DNA of 64,000 nucleotides from the NCBI RefSeq assembly GCF_029867415.1, contig NW_026705219.1:457501-521500 (forward strand), given 5' to 3'. A model generated the notes under the pieces. That model was not told the DNA's origin. It saw only the letters and a program-made list of their open reading frames with translations, and made no database searches. Of the stretch, positions 1 through 12,123 are shown one piece after another (the stretch's first letter is position 1; each line of letters begins with the position of its first letter). The stretch comes from Vicia villosa. Its lineage: Eukaryota > Streptophyta > Magnoliopsida > Fabales > Fabaceae. Made by a program: the position numbers and the translations under genes.

Positions 1-1409
1 TTTTAAAAAAAGTTTTTATAATAAATAATAAGTACAAAATAATTCAATTGTGATAAATTTTTGTTATTAATAATAATAATAATTATTGTAATTTTTGTGA
101 TAATTATCCTGTTAATAATAAAATTTTAATAAATATATTTTATAATTTATTTTATTATTCTCAAAATATAATCACGCATTGATTGCAAACCAAAAATACT
201 TATCGAGTTTTTTATGTAGTTGTGTTGCAAAGAAAGTGAAAATAATGTAATTTAATTATAATTGATTTTTAAAATTTGATTTGACGTATCAAATAAAAAA
301 CTAATAAATTTGTATTAATAAAAATTATTTTCATTTAATGTGTTATTTTTATAAATGGAAATAAACGTTAAAAAGACAAAGAAATAAAAATATGATTTTT
401 AATATTCTAATATTTTTATTAACGAATTGTTGTAAGAACATAAATTACGAAAAAAATATTATTAATATGTAAATTCTTTTAAACATAGTATTACCCAATA
501 AATTTTGAGTGCCAATTAATTATTTTAATTTATTTTATAAGATTTGTATTAACAAAACATAATAAATATTAAAAGATAATTATTATTTTTATTATAGTTA
601 GTACACACAAAATTTTAACAGCGCTTGAAAATAAATTAAGTCACATTAAATAAAATGTAGAAATATTATATAATAATTATATATTTATCAATTTTATTCA
701 TTTGTGATGTTCTTTTAAAAATAAATATATTTGTTACATTATCAATAATAAATTTATATTAGTAAAAACTTATGTTAAAAAATGCAAAGTTACAAATTTG
801 AATCGCTAAATTATATAATTATGTTAACATTTATTCTACATGAAAGTATGCAAATATTTTATTTTTATTAAAAAAACACAAAATAGTTATGATAGATAAA
901 TACGCAAATTTATTATTTAAAACACAAATATGTCATTCTTTTTAAGTTTGCAACCTAACCAAAAGAATTCATGCTCGCCACATTAATGTGTGCGTCCCTA
1001 AAAAATTGCTGGACATACATAATTTCGGGGTGTGAGCCCAAAACATTTGTGGATAATGATACATAATAACTACTTTATTTTGAATTTTATTGGTTTTTTA
1101 TATTTAATTAAGAAATATTATTTTTTTTTGAGTTTAAATTCTTATAAAAAATAATAATTAATTACCTTTAATATTATTTCAACTGATTAACCTATCTAAA
1201 TTTACTATAACCAAGACACAAGTTAATAATTTGGTTTTGTTTATTATTTAATTTATTTTTGATTATTTTAATTTTGTAACATAGAGTGTTAAGCCGACTA
1301 AGTGTAAAATAAAATAAAAGAAATTAATTTAATTTAATTTATATAATTCATTTTTATTGAATGATTCATTTATTTAATACAACATTAAATAGTTTTTATT
1401 TTTAATTTA
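1..1409. other. AT-rich sequence without recognisable gene
   Basis: Very AT-rich DNA with many short A and T runs. No ORF of useful length, no RNA gene and no clear repeat boundary was seen. A short string around 616-630 (aacagcgcttgaaaa) resembles one near 63520 inside LTR I, which may hint at old Tat-type LTR debris, but this is weak. It ends exactly at the 3 bp target duplication of the CACTA element. Confidence 0.6.
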
Positions 1410-1617
1410 CACTACAAGAAAATTAAAGATTAGCTACCAAATTTTTACTACAATTTATTTTCATAGTTAATCTCAATTTAAAATACAATTATTTAACTCC
1501 AATTACATAAATAAAAAAATTATTTGCAAAATGTACCTTGGTTTTCCTAAAACATATTCTCTTTTAGAAAATCATTTATCAAAAAAAAAAAAACTCTTAA
1601 ACACGTAAAAACCTTTT

Positions 1618-2000
1618 TTTCTCTCCAAATCACTCTTTTACCGAAATCGCTTTTTCTCCAAATCACTCTTTTTCTTCATGGTCAAAATCACTTTTTCTCT
1701 AAATCACTTTTTTCCTTCACTGAATCGATCGAAATCACTTTTTCTCCAAATCACTCTTTTTCTTCACTGAATCGATTGAAATCGTTGTTTCTCCGACTGA
1801 AGTAGCTACTTCTCCGTCATCGAGCAAACCTCTACTTCTCCTTCTTCAATCGAAACCACCGTTTCTCCGTCATCAATCTAAATCTCTACTTCTTCTTCAT
1901 CAATCGAAATCGCTGCTTCTCCTTCGTCGATCAAAATCCCTGTTTCTCCGTCATCGATCGAAATCGCTGCTTCTCCATCATCGATCGAAATTTATCCTTC
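1618..2000. repeat. Imperfect pyrimidine-rich repeats inside the CACTA element
   Basis: Variants of aaatcactttttctcc and ctgaatcgatcgaaatcgct recur about every 30-50 bp. The units are degenerate and partly tandem. Such blocks are common next to CACTA subterminal regions; a coding origin (a Ser/Thr-rich leader) is possible but no long frame stays open. Confidence 0.6.
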
Positions 2001-4969
2001 TTAATTGGAGATCGCTGCTTCAAATTTTGAATCAGTTACTTTACCATTCAAAATTGCTCACGCATTTCTCAAAACCTAATACTTGAGGTAATTGTTTTTC
2101 CTTGAATCAAGTCTCACATATTCACTTATTCTTAAAATTTATCTGAAAAATCTCTTTCTCCGATTCACATGGTTCCTATCATAACAATTCGTCGTTGAGG
2201 CATCTCTTTTTTATCTTCGCTACAACGGTGCATTTTCTCTGATCGAAACTATCGATATTCATTTTCACTGATTTTAAGGTACAAATGATGTTGATTTTAA
2301 AATTTTCAGATGTAATTATCATTAATTTCTAATTTGTTTCTATTTTGCAGGAAATTGTTTCGGTTGCAAATATTAAATCTGTTTAAGTCAATTTCAGAAT
2401 ATTGAGACAAACATTAAGGTATTCATTGTTCTTTCTTATTATTATAGAATCCAGTGGTTTAGTTTTCTGAATTTTTTGAGCAATCCTAAATGTAGATACT
2501 CCTTGTAAGCTAGTTTTAATTTCTTCTTATAAGCTCTTTTGGAAATTCGAAGACAACTTTTCAACTTTATATCATTTATATATTGGTTGTTAAGCATTGT
2601 GGATGAGAAGAAGTTGGTTGGAAATATGGCTGCTAGTTGTGTTTGGTGTGCTAATGTCATTGTTATATCTTGTGTTATTATGTTGAAAGAGAAAGAGAAG
2701 CTATGGATGTAAAATGGATATGGTCCTTATATTCTTAGAATTCTATTGGTGTTAGTTTTAAGTCAACCACGTTAGAGGGAGTTATTATATCACATGGATG
2801 TGGTTTATACAAATCTATTTAGTATTTAAATTTAATATAGTAGTTTTTCTTTACTTTAATAGCAAGCTTTTAGAAGAAAAAAATTTAAATGTGAAATACA
2901 TGATTAATACTCTATTAATTGATTAACATTGTTGGTCCGATTAACTTCAAGTTTGTGCCATTATGACTAAGAGGTATTGTCCGATTTGGGTGTGACAATT
3001 CTCATTTCTTTGCCTTTTAGAAAATAAGTTTCGTTGAGTTGATGGAAAGGGGATGTTGGGTCATACCGTTAAGCGAGATGTAGCCATGTCTAATTTTCTT
3101 TTCATTATAACTGCAGATAAGACTTAACATTGAAGTTGTAATTCCTTTGATTGCTACAAAGAATGCAAAGAACTCCAATTACATGGAAGCGACCCTCGTT
3201 TAAGATCTCTAACAAGGTATGGTTAAGATTTGATGTTTGAAGATTTTTCTTCATATTCTATCACTTTATATATGATTTGATTATATTCCTTGACAATTTG
3301 TGCAAGACTGATAAAACAGAATCCATATAAAAGTTATAGGGTTTTATATAAAAGAGAAACAATGTAGACTTTTGACTGTGATTATTGTTTTATAAATTAT
3401 ATAAAACTTAGTAGTAACCCTTTTCCACGCTAATACTAAATTTGTGATTCTAATTAAACAAGGAAACTAGTCTTGAGTCATGACAGAAACTAGACTTAAT
3501 GTTGTGGGCACTATGGTTGTAGTTCCATAAAGTTGTCCTTACATTCACTAGTGTTAAGTGTACTGAGTCAATCAACTCCTTTACTTCAACTACTTTAAAC
3601 ACAAGCATCCATTTCAAACCCCTTTACACAATCCTAGAATGAAAAAAATGTAGATCATTAACATGACACATTAAAGCAATAAATTGTTTCCATAATATAT
3701 CTAGAGAGGCTTAATTGTGATTATATTGTTAATTAATTCCTTACGCTTTGCGTGTTTTCCATCTTCCAATTTATTTTTGGTCCCTTATGTTAAATACTTT
3801 GGCAATATTTATGAATAGTCAGTGGGGTGCTTTTGTGGAAATAAGGAAAACCAGTGTAAATATCTTGCCTTAATAATGATTTTGATATCATGGATGACAT
3901 CTTTCTATTTGTCCAATAACTGATTTTGTTAGCATTTGAATAACTTTTAACATAACATGGTATTGAACCTTGCTGATAATCTAGTGTAATTTTAGCATGT
4001 TTTTCCAGCAGTTTGGGTGACATGGGATTGTTGAGTCTACTTTTAAACGGTATCTTGCTATTTGGAAATCCATTGGCGCGAGCATGTATGGAATGGGTCT
4101 GCTACGCACTTCTTCTTTGTTAGTGTCTTTTAAAGGCCTACTGTTGGGTTTTACGTAGCAGTTTGTTTTGCAGAAGCCGCGAGCATATCCGGAACAAGTT
4201 TGTTGCTTGCTTATTCATTTGTTACTGTGTATTTGTTGAAGGTTCTCAAAGGAATGTTGATTAAGTAAGCATAAGATTCTAATGTATATTATAAAATAAT
4301 ATTTTTAATTCATGTTGAATAGTTGCTAGAAAAATTGAACGAAAAGCAAAGACAAGAAGAGGAAATTCTCAGTAATTAGAAAGCTTGATCAAGCAGAAGT
4401 TAAAAAGCTCATAGGAAGATCCATTGATAAAGGTTGGTGTTGAATTTTCTAATTTTTCAGTTCGCATTATCAATACCTATAAAATTTGTTCCTGAATGTC
4501 TTATTTTAGATCATTTCAAGATGCATGTGATGTACTAATGGTAAAAGATATGATACATAAAACTTTTTTATTTTAACATATTGTTAAATATTGCTAATTA
4601 AGGCATGAGATTAGTTAGATTTTATGTGTGGTGGATATATTATATTTACTTCTATGGAGTGAACTTTAGCAGCTTGAATCAATTTGATTCTACAATTCAT
4701 TTTGGTAACTTTTCTAAATACATGGTGTATGATTTTATTTACTTCTTATTTTTATCATTTTACAGCCAAATGAAATATTACACGGGAGATATTTGTCATT
4801 TCTTCAACAAAACTAGGTAGAAGCTTTAGTGGCTATTTGTTTCATAAAACTACAACACTAGCTAGAAGCTTTGGCTATCTTTGTTTAATTTTAAGTTTGT
4901 TTTTATGTTTCTGAATCAGTTTTTTGGGCTCTATGCAATTATTTCATAACAAGAGTGGGTCAAAACCTA

Positions 4970-5335
4970 TGAGGAAGAAGAGGAGGCACAGTCCTCGGCC
5001 TTATTCCAGCTGCAACCCTTATATTTGCAGGTAAACCTTAATTCAGTGCAATGAGTGTGAAAAGTACTATGTACAATATCTTATTACTTAATGAACTGAA
5101 GTAAACTTTTGCTAAGTTGAGATATTTCTCTTTTTTGTAGGATTCTCCAATGATGATTCCAATTTCTAAGAGCCTAAGTTTGAGAGCCTTAGGTGCTCCA
5201 ACAATGTTGCTCTCTTTGGCGCTACATGAAATCTTTAGAGGGTTCAAAGACACAACAATTCCTACATATGTTATTTGTTTGGCCATGCAAGGAATCTTTA
5301 GAGGGTTAAAAAATACAACTCCTTTAAATGTCTAA
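4970..5335 (+). pseudogene. Captured MATE-family transporter fragment (FRD3/DETOXIFICATION-like) with intron
   Basis: MATE proteins are multi-pass membrane exporters of organic acids, metals or secondary metabolites. Two exon-like pieces are visible. The first ends at 5030 and reads GTVLGLIPAATLIFA. The second begins at 5141 and reads DSPMM, then SLRALGAP, LLSLAL and IFRGFKDT, the conserved stretch of FRD3-type plant MATE proteins. Between them, 5031-5140 starts GTAAAC and ends TTTTTTGTAG, so canonical splice borders survive, which means the fragment was captured as genomic DNA and not as mRNA. The last 63 bp are duplicated in frame (IFRGFKDTT then IFRGLKNTT) before a stop at 5335. Only a small part of the roughly 500-residue family length is present, so it is a non-functional transduplicate. 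Confidence 0.7.
5216..5335 (+). repeat. 63 bp in-frame duplication in the MATE fragment
   Basis: The stretch starting ttggcgctacatgaaatctt at 5216 recurs in diverged form at 5279 (ttggccatgcaaggaatctt). The offset of 63 bp is 21 codons, so the IFRGxKxTT motif appears twice. Copies differ at several positions, so the duplication is not recent. Confidence 0.65.
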
Positions 5336-6356
5336 TATGTCATGAAATTCAGGCCAAATTAGAGAATGTGATCGAGAAGATGAGTGGCACTACTTTGAAT
5401 TCTTTACCACAATTTTCAGGTCCACCCCACCAGCTGCAACTCAACATCAATGCCTTCAAGTGGAGGATCTCAGAATAGGAGAAAAGTTATATATATTTAG
5501 GAGGTCTCTTAAACCGTAAGATGCTCATGAGTTAAATTCTTTATTGTTAGTTGTTTCGTTAAAATTGTTGTAGTGTAAGACATGCTTAAATGTGAGTATT
5601 TGCAAATGTAGAGTGAGTTAATCAAACTTGAGTAGTTCCAATCTATTTTGGAAACTAGAGTTGTGACAAAATAAGAGTTGTGATTTATGAAGTTGAAATA
5701 AAATAGAATGTGATTTTGATGGATTTGGGTTTTGTTAATGATAATATAAAATTGTTTTTTTTGTTGGTATTTTATTGATTAATGGATTAGTCATAAAAGA
5801 TATATAAATATGAAATTGATTTTTCTGTTGAGTTCTAATTTTATTAGTAGAATATAAGTTTAAGAAAAAATGTATTAATATTGTTATAATTTTTTATTTA
5901 AAGAAATGCTTATTTATTGATAATTAGGATACCCTTTCTAACTGTTTTCTACCAATAATTTATACAATCTAGCTTAACTAATTTTGATGCAAATTATTTA
6001 TAAAAAAAATCAAAATTACTGTAATTAGTTTTGTCGGGAAATAATTATAAAAAATATGAATTTAGCTAGAGATTTACTGTGATTATCTTGCGGTAATATT
6101 GTAGTTGGGTAGCTAGGAAACATAAACTTCAGCCCGACAATTTGCTACGGTTTAGTTGTGGTTTTGCTAGAAATATTTAAATATTAGTTGGAATTTTGCT
6201 AGGAAATTTTAACCAAGATAATTAGCCTCCCAATCCATGCTACGGCCTTTGTTGTGGTTAATCCACAACAAAACTCCAACTAAATTTATTTGATAGGGAT
6301 TAGCTACAAATTAGCTACTATTTTCGTCCTAGCTAATTACTGATTTTCTTGTAGTG

Positions 6357-7267
6357 TTATACTATTCATTTGAATTGCATAATTTTTTTTAATATATTTT
6401 ATTATAAATTAAATGTTTATGAGAAATATGAATAAATTATTTGATCCACTCAAATAAAACTATAAACGGGTTTAAGTTATGTCAGCAAGAATCTATATAA
6501 TTTTTTATAAAATAATTCTATTAAATTTATTGACCATCAAATAGGTCCTACGAAATATGCAAGCAAAACTGACGTATTTTGACGAGTCAAGACAACCTAA
6601 TATTTCATGTTATATTTTAATTTGATATTAAGAATATGCAAATTAAAAGTTACACATATTAATACATATACATGATATTTTTGAAAAATAAATCTATCAA
6701 ATTTATTGGTCTTTTATTTAAATATATGAAAAAATTTATGGGAGTGCTTACGATAAGAGAGGGGTATATATATGAGTAAAATTTAAGCAAAATATTATTG
6801 TACATGTTTTTAAATAAAATAAAGTTACTCACCTATATTATATATTTATTATATATTCATATGCCATATGATTCTCAAGATATCTCTACTTTTTTTAAGG
6901 TGATATTTAATTCAATTAACATACCTTTCCTATAAATTTGACAAAACACTACTATCTTCTAATTAAATTAAGATTTATATTTAAATATTAATTAGAAACA
7001 TTTTTTCTTCATCATTTATATATCTTTTATATATTTCTTAATGATCACTATATTATATTTGTTTATTATTTATTACGACATTGTACGACCCATGCGAATG
7101 CATAGTTCTCTTACTAGTAACTTAATAATTACTAATACTAATAAAACTAATATTAATAAAACTAAAATTAATCCTAATTATAATTTAAATATAAAAACTA
7201 ATATATTAATTATGAAAAACAATAACAATAGGAAAATTAAAATTGAAAACTAAAAAAAGAAAAAAAA
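6357..7267. other. AT-rich sequence without recognisable gene
   Basis: AT-rich DNA following the CACTA element. A 70-codon ORF at 7041-7253 is Asn/Ile/Lys-rich because of base composition and is not supported as a gene. Nothing else was seen. Confidence 0.6.
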
Positions 7268-7366
7268 GGTTAAAATGCGAAAAAATAAATGGGATTCAAA
7301 CTCAGGTCTTTTTACATATGGAACTCCTTTCACTCACTTCACTATCCGCTAGACCATCGTGCTCAT
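7268..7366 (-). mobile_element. Degraded tRNA-derived repeat (SINE-like)
   Basis: Read on the minus strand there is an A-box-like tggtctagcggatagtg followed about 45 bases later by a B-box-like gagtttgaatccc. This spacing and order match an RNA polymerase III internal promoter of tRNA origin. The fold of a functional tRNA is not convincing: the arms do not pair well and no terminal CCA context is seen. A decayed SINE or tRNA pseudogene is the best reading. Confidence 0.45.
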
Positions 7367-7397
7367 TCGGGATTGAATAGCGTTTGAAAAGATATGA

Positions 7398-7423
7398 AAG
7401 ATAGGCAAATTTGGGGTATTATA
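7398..7423 (-). repeat. Possible Tat/Ogre-type LTR 5' terminus, degraded
   Basis: The minus strand reads taccccaaatttgcc, one base short of the accccaaaatttgcc string that begins the LTRs at 38001, 59044 and 60547 and, on the minus strand, at 42699. If real, an old minus-strand LTR would extend from here to lower coordinates and contain the SINE-like repeat. No polypurine tract or second boundary was found. Confidence 0.3.
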
Positions 7424-7619
7424 ATACTCTTGAAGAAGAAACATTGTCTCTTGATGAATCTTTAAAAAGAAACTTGCGATGTTCATGATTCAAAACCTTA
7501 GCCAACTTGAGTGAGGTAAACACTTCAAGTATAGGGAAAACCCAAATCACAAGGAAGATCTTGATAACCATACCTTAAAACCCTTTATGAACCAAGGTGC
7601 TTAATTGCATGAATGCATG

Positions 7620-8895
7620 TGTTAGAATAAGATTTGGTTATGCATTCAATCTTTAAGTCTTGATGATAACAATACATATATTTGTATGAAACAATTTGTA
7701 CACTAATAGTTTCTTAAGTGTTCATATTCACTATTTTGGTTGATTAGGATTGTTGTCCAGATAATCATCAAAATCAGAGTTATCACACACAGAAGAACTA
7801 TTCATCTCAATTCTGAGGAGACGTCAGCAGTTCTAAAGAATGTTGAACAATCCATCAGAAAAGGATCTACAAATGTTTTGAAGCAAAGAGACTATTCAGA
7901 TATAAGAATTTAGTTCATAAACGCTTATTGCTTCCAGTTCAGAAATCATAATGTGTCGTTTAGATAGGTTTTTGCTCTTGACTCTGAAGACCTCTTTCTG
8001 TATCTGAAGGTTTCTCTCTCTTGGAACGTCTATGTTACTTGATCTCCTCATTGCACGCTCTACTTCAGATAAGAAGTACATCACAACTGAAGGACGATCA
8101 GAAACTTGCAAAAGAAGCAACACAGTACAACAATACATCACCTTTTCCACTTTTGCACGACGTATTGTTTGAATTTTCTGTTTGTGTGCTCACTGTTCCC
8201 AAGACTTTTTAGAGTCGTTACTTGAAGGAAAGCTTCGTCTTGTCTTTCTCAACAGTCATATTTTCAATGGATTATATATTTGAGACATCTATTTTGAAGA
8301 AGTTGCCGATCTGAAAAACTACTCAAGCAATATTTTCAAACCCAACAAATAAACATCAAAGAGAAAAAGAAAAAAAGAGAAAAAGAAAAAAAGAGAAAAA
8401 AAAGAGAAAGAAAGTTCTTAAAGAAACTGCACTAAACACTCCATTGTGAGAAATCTAGTATCTAAGAATCTGTAAGAACACAATAGCTATTGCTCATAAA
8501 TTGTGTTAATATTTGAGCTAAATTGTCTATGTTTCAATATGCTTTTTAGAAGCAATATCTTGTAAATATTTCATTTGTAAATCTGTTGAGATTTGTTTTC
8601 CTCAAGTGACTAGGTTGTTAGTCTATATACTTGAGAGGGCTAAGATGTCTTTCTAGACTCTTAGAGGTTGTTTGTAATCTTTCAGGATTAGTGGATTAAG
8701 TCCTTTTCTAAGGTGAAATCACCTTGTCAGGTGGACAGGATTAACCTTTTCTAAGGTGAACCTGGATAACTGAAAGTGTTATTTTTCTTCTTTCTTTGAA
8801 TTATCTCTCAAACTTTTGAAATCCATTTTAAAAGAATCAAACTTTTTAGAAAACACAATTCAAACCCCCATTTCTTACGTTTTTCTCAACCTTCA
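7620..8895 (+). mobile_element. Solo LTR, SIRE-like Ty1/copia
   Basis: It starts tgttagaataagattt and ends ttctcaaccttca, closely matching the termini of the LTRs of elements A and C, but carries no internal domain. A 5 bp target duplication gcatg flanks it at 7615-7619 and 8896-8900. A solo LTR with intact duplication is the usual product of recombination between the two LTRs of one element. The interior has diverged strongly from A and C, so it is an older or different subfamily. A purine-only run of about 60 bp lies at 8350-8413. Confidence 0.88.
8350..8413 (+). repeat. Purine-only low-complexity tract
   Basis: Runs of agagaaaaagaaaaa repeat with almost no pyrimidine. It lies inside the solo LTR, downstream of its middle, and looks like replication-slippage expansion of a short gaaa motif. 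Confidence 0.8.
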
Positions 8896-10973
8896 GCATG
8901 CTATGGAAACGACCTAATGAAGTGTATGCAGATGAAATGAGAAGCATAATCCAGATAAAAGTAAAATCAGGAGGGAAAAGTTTAGGGTATAACAATGGAC
9001 TACACAATTTACTTGACGCTTAATAAACTTGACCTCAAAGTCATTGTGTAAAGCTAAAAGATTCTTAATACAAGAAATTATCATGCTAAATTCAAATTTA
9101 TCGGAGGATTTAACATTAATATCTTGAACCACCGATTCTGAATCACTTTCAAAGGTAATATGATTCAAGTTCATCTGAATGACTTCTTGGATCACTTCCT
9201 TCAAAGCCAACACCTCAGTTTCAAAAATAGAATACAACCCATAATCCCACGATGCACCCTCCAAAAGAAATCCTCCAAAGAAATCTCTAACACACCAACC
9301 TCTATTAGTTGTCCCTAGGTGTTCATTAAACCCCACATCCATGTTGCATTTCACACAACCAACTTGAGGTAGTTACCAAGTTTGTTTTTGGCAGGTCCAA
9401 TTAGTGTCCTCACTGCTCATCCCATGAGAATCTTGGGTCGTGAACCAATCCTTCCACATATGATACCCTTGCATACCCAATTGGTTAGCATCCTTCTTGT
9501 CCCCATTCCAAACCCAGTTATTTCTATTATTCCACATAACCCAAACCATAACCTCTACCCTACTTACAACCTTATTATCCTCTTTTCTACAAATATCTTG
9601 AATTACCTTCCTCGCATCATTCATTTGATCAAGCCACGATCTAACTACATGATCCAAACCTACAACATTCCAACAAGGAGATGTTAACGCAAAATAAATA
9701 AAAAGTGCCAACCATCCTCCACTTCTACATCATATAAAGGGCAACATCACATAAATTGCAACTATTGGGGAAAGGGACATAATGTTTCCGCAACCTACTT
9801 TTAGGAGGGAGACAACCAAAACATAAACACCAAATAAGGTGTTTGGTTTTTAATGATGCTATAATTCTCCATAAACTCCACCAATCACCTTCCACCCTTC
9901 TTCCTTTGAAATTTCAAAGCTCCTGCATCCAAAGTTTATAACCTGTTTTAACACTATATATGTCATTCCGCTCCTCCTTCCAAACTACGCAATCTTCCAT
10001 AACATCCTCCAAAAATAAGTACCTGTAAAGTATTATTAGCAAACTCAGGAGAAAACAATTTACCAATCTTATTACAGTCTCATTGTTTACTGTTATGATG
10101 CATCTGATCCTTAACCGTCAAACTATAACCGTGGTGCTCTTGGGGAGCTCCTAACCAACATCCCCCTTTATTATTCATCAACAGACCCGACATCACCTAT
10201 ATACTACTCCCATCCCCAATCCTCCATCTACTACATAATAAGATAACTTCCCCAGTTTTCCAAAGACTCCTCTAGACAAAACTTGGATTGCTTCCTAAAC
10301 CCGCTGCCATGAAAGATGAGTTAGGAAAATATTTAGCTTTAAAAACTTTAGAAGTTAAGGTATACTGGTTAGTCATAATGTGCAAACCTTCTTAGCCACC
10401 ATAGCCATGTTAAAAGCTTTAAAATCACAAAGCCCTAAGCCTCGGTCCTTCTTCGGATAAGTAAGACTTCCCATGAAAACCATCTAATCCCCTTATTATT
10501 ACTACCTCCCCACCATAATGAGTTCATTATATTATCTATATCTTCCACCATGGTGTTCGGTAAAATAAACACACCCATAACATAAGAAGGTATAACCTAA
10601 AGGTTTGATTTGATCACAACCTCTTTTCCGACCTTAGACAACGGACGATCCCCACGAACTAATTCTCTTCCAGATATGGTATTTGATGAATGCAAATGTA
10701 ACCTTCTTGCTTCTTCCCACCATAGATGGTAACCCTAGATAAGTACCTGTATCCATCATATGTCGAACATCCATAATACGAGCTAGGTCATTTTTAGCAT
10801 GCTTACTTATATTACAGTTGAAAAAACCTCTGATTTGTTCATGTTAATCTCTTGGCTAAATGCTTCTTCATACACCTTCAAGATCTTCATTAGGTGTCCA
10901 ACTTTAGATAAATTTTCACTGCAAAAAATAAAATAATCGTCAGTAAAAAGTAGGTGAGACACCAAAGGTTCCC
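8896..10973 (-). pseudogene. LINE (non-LTR retrotransposon) RT C-terminal half, zf-RVT and RNase H region
   Basis: Minus-strand remnants of a plant LINE ORF2. In protein order from high to low coordinates: an RT palm segment with SHLLFTDD (10920-10970; the family motif is F/Y-A-D-D, so the alanine is replaced), then INMNKSEVF, a thumb/linker region with RPLSKVGKEVVIKS and GLGLCDFKAFN, a zf-RVT-type region with VMWNNRNNWVW (9373-9711), and an RNase H-like domain (8914-9354) with GWCVRDFFGG, FETEVLALKE and FESDSESVV. Stops and frameshifts separate these pieces. The upstream RT half lies at 22948-23320, on the far side of element A. The 3' end is cut by the solo LTR. Confidence 0.85.
10969..10973. 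repeat. Target site duplication of element A, left copy
   Basis: The 5 bp ttccc here equals ttccc at 22948-22952 directly after the 3' LTR of element A, marking a single integration event into the LINE. Confidence 0.9.
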
Positions 10974-11393
10974 TGTTAGAACAAGATTTGTTCTGATCAA
11001 TATTCTTAGTTTTGATGATAAGAAGCACATGAATTTTGTATGAGATAATGTGGTACTCTAATACTATGCAATTTCCATTTCAGGAATTATATAAAGAGTA
11101 TGCACAAAATCAGCACAAGAAACACTGACTCAGAAGGTTCAACATGCAACATCAGAACATGGTCTGGCAAGACATCAGAAGATGGTCAAGCAGAATCAGA
11201 ACATGGGTCTATGGAAGCATCAAAAGAACTTGAGATCAGAAGCAGAAGCACTGAAGTTCTCATGGTATCACGCTCAGAAGCACTTCAAGGTCAGAAGACA
11301 AGAAGATGCTCTGCACCAAGCTGTTTGACTCTGATGACATTCAAACGTTGTTTACACAAACATCAGATCAGAAGCAAGTACTAGACTGGCAGG

Positions 11394-12123
11394 TAGGGGT
11401 GGGAATAGGCTAGGCTAGGCTAGGCTTTATAAGGCCTGGGCCTGGCCTACGGTAAACTTACCAGGCCTGAGCCTGGCCTATGGCCTACTATAGGCTCGTT
11501 TTTTCAGCCTGGCCTGGCCTTTTTAAAAGCCTGGCCTAGCCTGAAAGCCTATTTAAAAGCCTTTTTCTTATTAATATTTTCAATTAAGTCATATTACTTT
11601 TTTTTTTTTTGGCTTTATACCACCGGTTTAGTCCGGTTCGGGGGCGAGTTCTGGCATCATGTGGTTCCATCCCCCTCCCGATCGCAGTTGCGGGGGATCG
11701 AACCGTGGTTCTCCCTACCAAGTCCAACGCCAATCACCACTGGACCAACTAACGATTGGTGTTAAGTCATATTACTTAAGAAGCCTTATAGGTCCCATAT
11801 ATATGAACATTTAGACCGACCTATTTAGCATTTTTTTAAATATATATGCATATATAGACCAATCTATTTAACACTTTTTCTAATATATATATATGCATAT
11901 ATAGGCCAACCTATTTAGACTAATTTTAATATATATGAAAATATAGGCCGGCCTACAAGGCTTTATAGGCATTTTTAATAGCCTAGACCTGGCCTATTTT
12001 ATTAAATAGGCTTTTAAAAAAGCCCAAGCCTGGCCTTTTTATCAAATAGGCCTGGCCTGACCTGGCCTTAAGTAGGCTAGGCTATAGGCCCCTGTAGGCC
12101 GGCCTGGCCTATTCCCACCCCTA
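11394..12123. mobile_element. hAT-type MITE inside the 5' LTR of A
   Basis: The ends form a 17 bp terminal inverted repeat, taggggtgggaataggc (11394-11410 and inverted at 12107-12123). An 8 bp duplication ctggcagg lies at 11386-11393 and 12124-12131, and the 3' LTR has the uninterrupted single copy, so the empty site is visible in the same window. An 8 bp duplication and a TAGGGG-type end indicate the hAT superfamily. There is no coding capacity. Both arms are packed with gcctggcc/taggcc motifs, probably subterminal transposase-binding repeats. A SINE interrupts it. Confidence 0.92.
11600..11761 (-). mobile_element. tRNA-derived SINE inside the MITE
   Basis: On the minus strand it starts near caccaatcgttagttgg, has an A box (tggtccagtggtga) and a B box (ggttcgatccc) of a pol III promoter, a GC-rich body, and ends in a poly(A) run (poly(T) at 11600-11610 on plus). 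A perfect 16 bp target duplication, ttaagtcatattactt, flanks it at 11584-11599 and 11762-11777. About 160 bp is typical of legume SINEs. The clean duplication shows target-primed reverse transcription helped by a LINE. Confidence 0.93.

Larger units (their letters stand above)
1410..6356. mobile_element. Non-autonomous CACTA (En/Spm-type) DNA transposon
   Basis: The left end (1410-1423) and the inverted right end (6343-6356) share the perfect 14 bp terminus cactacaagaaaat, the hallmark of plant CACTA elements. The flanks carry the expected 3 bp target duplication, tta, at 1407-1409 and 6357-6359. Subterminal DNA on both sides is rich in short agctac/agctag motifs, as expected for transposase-binding subterminal repeats. 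No TNP2-like transposase reading frame is visible in the 4.9 kb interior, so mobility would have needed a partner. The interior holds a pyrimidine-rich imperfect repeat block and a captured MATE gene fragment. Orientation cannot be assigned. Confidence 0.9.

Noticed and set aside
2442..2660. 72-codon minus-strand ORF in the CACTA element
   Set aside because: Basic and aromatic composition typical of AT-rich noise; no domain recognised.
7268..7366. Functional tRNA gene
   Set aside because: A- and B-box-like strings exist but acceptor and anticodon arms do not pair; treated as SINE-like debris.
11100..11384. 94-101 codon ORF repeated in every LTR of A and C (also 21926, 46199, 54771)
   Set aside because: It lies in U3 upstream of the TATA box, is Ser/Glu/Arg-rich because of cagaag repeats, and frames differ between copies at the ends.
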